From CAMLHU01 sp049680185 (GTDB taxonomy: Bacteria > Gemmatimonadota > Gemmatimonadetes > Gemmatimonadales > GWC2-71-9), in assembly GCA_049680185.1 (NCBI GenBank), contig JBAUHI010000090.1, positions 1-20,593 on the forward strand: DNA of 20,593 bases, in the 5' to 3' direction. This document shows, piece by piece, positions 6,901 to 15,900 of this stretch. The translations under genes and the position numbers were made by a program. The notes beneath the pieces were generated by a model that made no database searches, was not told where the DNA came from, and worked only from the letters and a program-made list of their open reading frames with translations. Every line of letters begins with the position of its first letter. The stretch's first letter is position 1.

Positions 6901-9900
6901 GGTCAGGTCGCTGGCGGCGCTGGCCGTCCCGGTGACCGTCACGCTCTGATATGGCAGGGCGGGGATCGTCTGCCCCAGGCCGGTGAAGCCCGTGATCCGG
7001 ACGGCGTATTGGGCCGGTGCCGTCGGCGCGGTGATCGTGCCGCCGACGTCGAGCTCGAGCAGGCCGAGGACCGACGCGGCATCGGCGCCCACGTTGCCGA
7101 GCACCTTGACCGGGTCGGGGACGGTGCCCTCCCCCACGAGATGGGTCATCGAATCCACCAGCGTGCCGCCGATCAGCGTGAGGTTGCCGGCGACGACGGT
7201 GGCACTGCCTGCCGTGCTACGCGCGACGCCACCCGAGAGGACCGTCAGGTTCGCGAAGTGGGAGCCAGCCACCCCGGTATCCGGGGTGGCAAAGCCCCAG
7301 GTATGCTGGCCGCCGAGGAACCGGACGGTGTGCGCCCCGGTGGCCGCAAAGCTCGCCGGGCTCGCGCCGTCGACCTGGATGAAGTTCCCGCCGAGGTCGA
7401 TGGCGCCGTTGGTGAGGGTGGCGTAGGTGCTCCGCCCCGCGGTCGAGAAGTTGCCGCTGACACCGAGCGTATCATTGGCGCTGGTCATTACCAGCACGCC
7501 GGCCGAGTCGACGGTGAAGTCGCCGTTGACGGAGAGCGTATGGCCACCCAGGTCGAATTGTGCCGCCGGGTAGGCACCACCCACGTAGAAGCGGAGTGCG
7601 GAGACATTGGTGCCAAGCGCGGCCGAACCGACCACGCGGATGGTGTCATACGCCAATGCCGGGATGCTCTGCCCCGCGCCGACGAAGCCGGTGGTGCCGA
7701 CATGATAGGCGCCCGCAGCGTTGAGGGTGCCAGCCACCGCGAGCCCGGTGAGCCAGAGGCGGGAGCCGGCGGCGCTGGTCACGTTGCCGGCGACCGCGAG
7801 GGTGTCGTGCGACTGGACGGCGGTATTGGTCCCCGAGATGGTCAGGTTCCCGAGTGCGATGGCGAGCGTGTCGAAGACCACGCTGTCGGCACCGGAGAGC
7901 ACCAGCGATCCGAAATGCGAGGCCAGCGTGTCGGGGTTCGCGAAATGCACCGTCTGGATCCCCGAGCCGCGCATCAGTTCGGTCACGTGTCCCGTCGTCG
8001 CCGCGAACGCGGTCGGCGTCGCGCCGAGCTGCGATGACGCGTACTGCGCAAAGTTCCCTTGCAGCAGGATCCGGCCGGCCGTGAGGAAGCCCAGCTCATT
8101 GCCGCCGTTGAAGGAGGCACTCCCTGCCACGCTCAGCGTATCAGCGGCGTGCGTCATCACGAGCAGGCCACCGTTGGTGACGGTGAGGTCGCCATTGGTC
8201 GCCGAGTTGGTCCCGTTCAGATCGAGCCTGCCGGTGGTGCTGCTGATGGTCAGGTACCCGTTGGCTTGCAGCGACGAGCCGGTCACGACGGCGTAGTTGC
8301 CGGCCACTGTCATGTTGTTGAAGAGACCGCGAACGGTCCCGGCTCCCGCCAGCTCGATGGTGCCACCACCGGTGACGTTGGCGGAGTTGTCGAGCGAGCT
8401 GTCCACCTGCACGGTCGCGAACGTGTCGACCTTGAAGGTGGCGAGGGGTGCTATGACCAGCCGGTTGATGTGCGCGAATCCCGACGTCGCGAGGTACGGC
8501 TCGTGCAGCATCGCGGCCGGGATGTACACGTTGCTGGTCGAGTCGGGCACGGTGCCGCCCTGCCAGTTGGCCGCCTTGGTCCAGAGCGAGTCGACGGTGC
8601 CGCGCCAGATCGCGTTGATCCCGGCCGGGATCTGGATGTCGATGTTGATCGTCGGACTGAATACCGGCTGGAAGCCGTTGGCTCCCGACATCAGCACGTA
8701 CCCGTTGCCCACGCCGGTCAGGATCACGTTGCTGAAGGTCGCGATGCCGCCGACGGTGGCCACGGTGGTGGCACCCGAGATGATCCCGCCGACTGGGTTG
8801 GTGCCGATGACCGTGGTGACGCTGTCGCTCACGTCGGTCAGCGTGTCTCCCAGCGGTCCGACGATGGCCACCCGGAAGGTGGGCAGCGCCAATCCGGTCA
8901 TCCCGCCGGTCGGCGCCGGTGCGTAGGCCAGGTGGCTCCAGTTGACGGCGGCACCGTCGTTCCCGGCGATGACCGACGTGAAGCTCCCACCATAGAGTGG
9001 CGAGGACCGGTTCATGTTGATGGTCACCGGCTGCGAATTCCCGACGCTGTCCGCGACGGTCATGTACTTGCCGATGCTCAGCCCGGGCGCCGTGGTGAAC
9101 ACGATCCCGTTGAACGTCTGCGCCACCCCTGACCCGCCCTCGGCCAGGAAGAACTGGGTGAACGTGGTGTCCTCGTGCTGGAAGGTGACGCTGTCGAACC
9201 GCGCCACCTGCGCCGTGCCATTCTTCATCAGGCGCATGCTGTCGATCACGAGCCCGTTGATATCGAGACCCATTACCCGGAGGAGATGGCCGTTGCCGAA
9301 GATGGTCGGCGACGCGCCTGGCGCCTTGGTCAGCGTCCCGACCGCCTCGACGTCGCTCGGCATCGCGATGGCGGCGGTCCCGGCGGTGATCTCGACGTTG
9401 TTGAAGTGCGACCCGCCGATGAAACCCGGGTTGTTGAAGGTGACCGAGTCGACGCTTCCGGTCACCAGTCGCGTCCGGTGGCTCCCCGAAGGCGAGAAGC
9501 CGGTGGAGGTGCCGCCGGTCTGGTGGAAGCCGCCGCGAAGCACCAGGACGCCGACGGTGTCGAGCCCCACGCCGGTGGCCGAGGTCGCGACGGTCATCCC
9601 GCCAACATCCACACTGTCCGCTGCGGCCAGCATCCGGAGTTGACCACTCCCCGCGACGTGCAGCACGCCTGTGACGGTGAGGGGGAAGCCGTTCGGTGTG
9701 AGTACGCCATTGGCCCCATCGAGATAGAGCGCCCCGACACTGCGGAACGCCTTCGCCATCGTCACCGGCGCCTGGAAGTGCACCACCCCGTGGATCGAAT
9801 CCGGGAGCGTGCCCGGAGCGCTGGTGAAGGTGGTGGTATCCATCCGCCACCCGGAGCCGCTTGCGTCCTGCAGCGTGCCCGCCAGGGTGGCGCCGTGGCC

Positions 9901-12900
9901 GGTGCCCGTTACGGTGCCGCTCAGCACGGTGGCGGTCGAGTTGGCGGTGAGGTCGGTGGAGGCGGTCACCCCCGCCGCGTCCGCGAACTCGACGAGGTTG
10001 AACGTCGAGGTCGTCGGGTTGGCGAAGGCGATGGTCTGCGCCGTCGCGCCCCCGAAGTGCACCCGATGCGAACCCGACGGCGCGAACGAGGCGCCGCTAT
10101 TCGACTGCGCGAATCCGCCCCGAAGAACAAGCACGCCCTGGGTCAGGTCGCCTGCCGAGGTGGTGCCGCTCCCGGCGCTGAAGAGTCCGCCCACGTCGAC
10201 CGAGTCGGCGGCGTAGGACATGATGAAGCGGGCGCTCCCGATGGTCGAGAGACCACCGGTCACGGTGAGCGGGAATCCGCTCGGCTGAAGCTGCCCCGTC
10301 CCTTCGACCACTACCGAGCCCTTGATCTTGAGGGCCTTCACCAAGCCGGTCGGGCCCTGGAACCGGACCACGCCCTGGATCGAGTCCGGGAACGACGCCG
10401 GCGCCCCGGCAAAGATCGTGGTGTCAGGATGCCATGAGACGTTGCTCGTGTCGCTCAGGGTCGAACCGATGGTGATGCCATGCCCCGTCGCGGTGACGGC
10501 GCCGCGGCGCACCGCGACACTCCCGCTGCTCACGGCCGCGGTGCTGAAGCTCACCCCCGCAGGGTTATCGACCGTCAGGATCTGGAAGTGCGAGTTGACT
10601 GCGGCCGGATCGGCGAACGAGACCGATTGCGCGACCGATCCCGCCAGGATGGTCTGATGCGTGCCGCTGGCGGCGAAATCGTTGCTGGAATTGGCGACCT
10701 GCACGAACCCACCGCGCAGGACCAGCTTGCCCGCCGTCAGGTCTCCGGTGCTTGTGGCGCCACCGGCGGTGTAACTGCCGCCCACGTCGACGGAGTCGGT
10801 CGCGTTGGTCATCACGAAGCGGCCGCTGTTGGCGGTCGCGAAGTTGCCGGTCACGGTGAACGGATGTCCGCCCACGGTCAGGACGCCGCTTCCATCCACC
10901 GTCACCGCGCCCTTCACTTTGAGCGCCTTCGAGAGGGTGCTGGTGCCCTGGAAGTGCACCGATCCGCTGAACGAGTCGGGAAGGGTGGGGCTCCCGGTGA
11001 AGACGGTGGTGTCGACATGCCACCGACTGTTCGACGCATCCACCAGATCCGCACCGACGGTCATCACCTTGGCGACACCGGTCACGTTGCCGGCCAGGAG
11101 CGTCGAAGAACCGAGCACGACGGCGTTGGTGGCAAGCGTCACGCCAGCCGCGTTGTCGAACGTCACATCCTGGAAGTGGGAATTGGCGGCGGCCGGGTCG
11201 GCGAACGAGATCGATTGTGCCGCCGATCCGGCAAAGATGGTCTGGTGCGCGCCGCTCGCGGCAAAGTCGTTGCTGGAATTGGCCACCTGGGTGAACGCGC
11301 CGCGGAGGACCAGCTTGCCCGCCGTCAGGTCCCCGGTGCCCGTGGCGCCAGCGGCGGTGTAACTGCCGCCCACATCGACGGAGTCGGCCGGGTTGGTCAT
11401 GACGAAGTGCCCGCTGTTGGCGATGGTCATCGCACCGACGACGGTGAGCGGGTGGCCATTCACCATCAACACACCGGATTGATCGACGGTCAGCGTGCCC
11501 AGCGCCTTGAATGCCTTGGCCAGCGTGTCGTTCCCCTGGATGTGGACGCTGCCGACCATCGAGTCGGGGAGCGCCGGGCTGCCTGTGAAGACGGTGGTGT
11601 CGGCGCGCCACCCGAATCCGGCATCGGTGAGGGTGCCGGCGATCGTCGCCGTATGGAGCGTGCTCGTCACCTGGCCGGCGGTGACCGAAACCGATCCGGT
11701 GGCGACGATGTTCGATGCCAACACGATCCCTGCGGTGTTCGCGAACGTGACGCTTTGGAAATGGGAATTGGCCGCGGCCGGATTGGCGAAGCTCACCGCC
11801 TGCGACGCCGTCCCCGCAAAGATGGTCCGATGCGTGCCGCTCGGCGCGAAGTCGTTGCTGGAATTGGCCACCTGGGCGAACGCGCCGCGCAGGACAAGCG
11901 TGCCGGCGGTCATGTCGCCGGTGGAACTGGCGCCCGCGGCCGCGAAGGGTCCGCCCACATCCACCGAGTCGGTGGCGTTGGTCATCTGCAGGTGGGCCGA
12001 CCCGGCGAGGGCCAGGCTCCCAGTGACCGTCAGCGGATGACCGGACACCGCCAATGACCCGGTCAGGATCAAGTCGCCGTTCACCTTGAACGCCTTGGCC
12101 AGCGTCGCACCGCCGCCCACGAGCGCCACGACCCCGCTCATCGAGTCAGGAAGGGTGAGGGCGCCACTGCCGGTGATGGTGTTGGTGTCCACATGCCAGC
12201 GGTTGCTCGTCGCGTCGGCGAGGCCGGCGAGTGTCGCCATCCTGCTGGTGCCGGAGACCGTCCCCGCGGTGACCGTGGCGGTCCCGGTGGCGACGATGTC
12301 GCTCGCAAGCGTCACACCCGAGGCATTGGCGAACTCGACGCTCTGGAAGTGCGAGCTGGCGGTCGCCGGGTTGGCGAACGTGATGGTCTGCGGCGTGCTA
12401 CCGGCGAACCGGGTGATGTGAGTGCCACTGGCGGAGAAATCATTGGAGCTGTTGGCGATCTGGGCAAAGTTGCCGCGAACGATCAGCACGCCGGCGGTGA
12501 GGCCGCCGACGCTGGTGGCACCGCTGGTGGAGTACGCACCCCCCACGTCCACCGAGTCGGCGGCGTTGGTCATCACCAGCTGACCTGAGCCGGAGATGGT
12601 GACACCACTTCCCACACCGAGCGACTTGCCGTTGACGGTGAGCGTGCCGCTGCCGCTGATGGTGACCGCACCCGTGACCGCCGTCGGCCCCGCGAGCACG
12701 GTGCTGCCGGTGACGGCCAAGTTGGCGAGCGTGCCGGACACCTGCTGCGACGTGCCGGTGCTCGCGATGGCTCCCGCACCGGTCACCGATGCGCCCGCGG
12801 GCACCAGCACGGTGCCGAGCGTGGTGAGAGTATCACCGGTACCAAGTGAGAGCGTGGCTCCGCTTTCCACCGACAGACCTCCCACACTGGCGCTGGCCGT

Positions 12901-15900
12901 CAGGCTCGGCGCCGGTACCGAAGACGGGATATAGACGTTGTCGGTACTGGTCGGCACGCCCGTCGGGCTCCAGCTAAGGGCCGTGGCCCACGCCGTACCG
13001 GCGCTGCCGTTCCAGGTCTTGGTGGTGCCGAGCGGGAGCGAGACCGCCGTGAAGGTCACCGGGCTGCCGGTGGCGCCGGCAAGGGTCGCGGTGGAAGTGT
13101 TGGTACCGGCCGTGCCGCCCAGCGTCCACTGTGCCACTGTGGAGGTGCCAGTGGCGTCGGTGGTCGCGGTGATGCCGCTCTGGGTGCCGCCGCCCCCGGT
13201 GACCGCCCACGTGACCGTCACGCCGGGGACGGCGTTGGTGTGGGCGTCGGTGACCTTCACAGTGAGCGGGTTCGGAAGCGCGGTGCCGGTGGTGCCCGAC
13301 TGGCCGTTGCCGCCGGTGGCCGCGATGGCTGCAGGCGCGCCGGGCGTGCCGGTGGCCGCGAACTTGACGCTGTCGCCGCTGCTGAGCGTCGCCTTGATCG
13401 AGTCGGTCCCGACCAGGGTGCCGAGCGTGAAGGTGACCTGCGCGTGCCCCAGCGCATCGGTCACGGTGGAATCGGCGCTCACGGCACCGGTCCCGAAGAC
13501 GCGGGTCCAGAAGACCTTGACGCCGGTGACCGCGTTGTTGGATCCGTCCGCCACACGGACGATGAGCGGGGCCGGGAGCGCCACCGCCACGGTGTCGCTC
13601 TGGGCGCTGCCGCTCACGACGCTGATCGCCGAGGCTGCGCCCGAGGTGCTGGTCGCACTGAACGTGACCCACGCGGCCGTGCCCTGGATGGTGGCGCGCA
13701 GCGAATCGATGCCGGCGGTGGTCCCGAGCGTGAAGCTCACGCTCGCCAGGCCGTTGGCCGCGGTCACGACGGTATCGACCGAGAGGCCGGCGAATGTGCC
13801 GCTGCCGTTCTGGACGTTCCAGATGATCTTGGCACCGGCGACGGGATTGGCGTGTGCGTCGGTGACCTTGACCACCAGCGGCAACGGGAGGGTGCCCTTG
13901 GCGGTGTCGCTCTGGGCGTTCCCCGACTGGATCGCGATCACGGTCGGCGCGGCCGCCACGGCGGTCTCGGCGAAGGTGACGGTGAATCCGCCGACAATGG
14001 TCTTCGCGAGCACCGAGTCGATGCCGGCGCCGGTGCCGAGGGTGAACGGCACCTGGGCGTGGCCCAGAGTGTCGGTCGTGGCCGTGTCAACGGCCGGACC
14101 GCCGAAGGTGCCAGTGCCCGTCTTGACGCTGAATGCGACCTTGGCGCCTGCCACCGGCTTGGCGCCCGCGCCCGTCACACTCACGACCAGCGGGAGCGGG
14201 AGTGGATCGCCGACGGTGTCGGTCTGGGCGCTGCCGGAGACGATCGCGATGCCGGCCGGTGCCGGGGGCACGGTCGTGGCCGTGAAGGTGACCGATGCCG
14301 GGCCCGCGCCAAGCGTTGCCTTGATCGAGTCGACCCGGGGTGAGGCGCCGAGAGTGTAGGTCACCTGGGCCAGGCCGCCCGCCGCGCTGACGCTCGACGG
14401 TGCCGAAAGCGTGCCGCCGCCGGCAAGCCGTGTCCAGTTGATCGTCGCACCGACGACCGGATTGCCGAACCCGTCCGCCGCCTTGACGATGAGCGGCAGG
14501 GGCAGGGCGGAGTTGATCGTGTCGGCTTGAGCGTTGCCGCTCTGGAGGGCGAGCGCGGACGGTGCGCCGGGGAGCGCCGTGACCGTGAACGTCGCGGCGC
14601 ATCCGCCGCACGAAAGCGTCGCCACCAGCGAATCGGTCCCGGCCAGGGTACCCAGACTGTAAGTGGTCTGGGTGTGGCCGGTGGAATCGGTGAACGTGGT
14701 GTCGGGCGCGAACGATCCGCCACCATGGGCGGCGGTCCAGATGACCCGCGCTCCCGCGACGAGGTGGGCGCGGGTATCGCTCACGAAGACGACGAGCGGC
14801 TGCGGCAACACCTTCCCGACGGTGTCGCTCTGGCCGCCACCGTTGGCCACCACGATGTTCGCGGCCACCGCAGCGACGGCGGTGGCGGTGAAGGTCACCT
14901 TGGCGCTGGTGCCGGCGAGCGTCGCCGAGATGGTGTCGGTCCGGGCCAGCGCACCGAGGGTATACCCCACGCTTGCGATACCAATGGAGTCGCTAGCGGT
15001 GGTGTCGGTCGCCACGGCGCCGCCGCCCGCCGCCCTGAGCCACGCCACCTTGGCCCCGGTCGCGGGGTTCCCGAATGCGTCGGTGATCTTGACGGAGAGC
15101 GGCAGCGCCAGCGGCAGGTCAGTGGTGTCGGTCTGGGCGTTCCCGGCCTGGATCGCGATGGCCGACGGTGCGCCGGCGAGCGCGGTGACGGTAAAGGTGT
15201 CCGGGGCGAGCGCGCCGACCCGGGCCAGGAATTTCTGCGGCCCCGCCAGGGTGCCGAGCGTGATCGGTGTGGCTGCGCGGCCCAGCGAGTCGGTGAGGAC
15301 CAGCGAATCTGCCACCGCACCACCCGAGAGGGCGGAGAAGTGCACGGCCACGCCGGCGACGCCGAGCGCATCGGCGGCCTTGGCCTCGACCACGATCGGG
15401 ACCGGTGTCGTCCGGCCGGCGGTGTCGGACTGGAGATCGCCGCTCACCTTGATCAGTGAGGTCGCCACCGGCACGAAGTACACCGTGGTCGTGTCCGCGA
15501 TCCCGGTCGGTGTGGTGCCGATCACCTTGAGGGTGCCGCGATGGTTCGGCGCCCGGAGCAGTCCGGTCGCATTCATCTTGGCGAGCGTGGTGTCGGTCGT
15601 CTTCCAGCCGACGTAGAAGCTGTCGATCGGGATGCCGGCCGAGTCGGCGGTGGCGCTGTACCGGGCCGAGTCACCGAGGGCGATGGCCGTATCTCGCGGC
15701 GCGACCGTGATGTGGGTGATCCCCTGGCCGGGCCCGACGAAGGCGAGGTTCACCACCGGCAGCGGGGAGCTTCCGGGAGGGCCGCTCACGATCACGACGC
15801 TCTGGTGTGCGCGGAAGACCACGTTCGGTCCCGCCTTGAGCTCGATCAGGGCGTCGAGGGTATCCGTCTGCTCCGTGAGTGAGACCAGCAGCGCAAGCTT

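Noticed and set aside
8141..9850. A 569-codon minus-strand frame within the giant gene
   Set aside because: It overlaps the giant gene in another frame and yields an Arg/His/Asp-rich translation typical of a frame-shifted high-GC gene. The main frame keeps clear repeats through this part.
9290..12730. CRISPR-like regularity of repeated sequence
   Set aside because: The period is about 588 bases, in frame, and the units are protein modules without short exact repeats and unique spacers.
3916..15882. Long plus-strand open frames over the giant gene (for example 4645-5838, 6535-8037, 9175-10437, 10480-12057, 12938-14359)
   Set aside because: They are antisense shadows caused by the high-GC codon use of the giant gene. 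Their translations are Arg/Gly/His/Val-rich or periodic, with no domain or signal, and follow the repeat periodicity of the minus strand.
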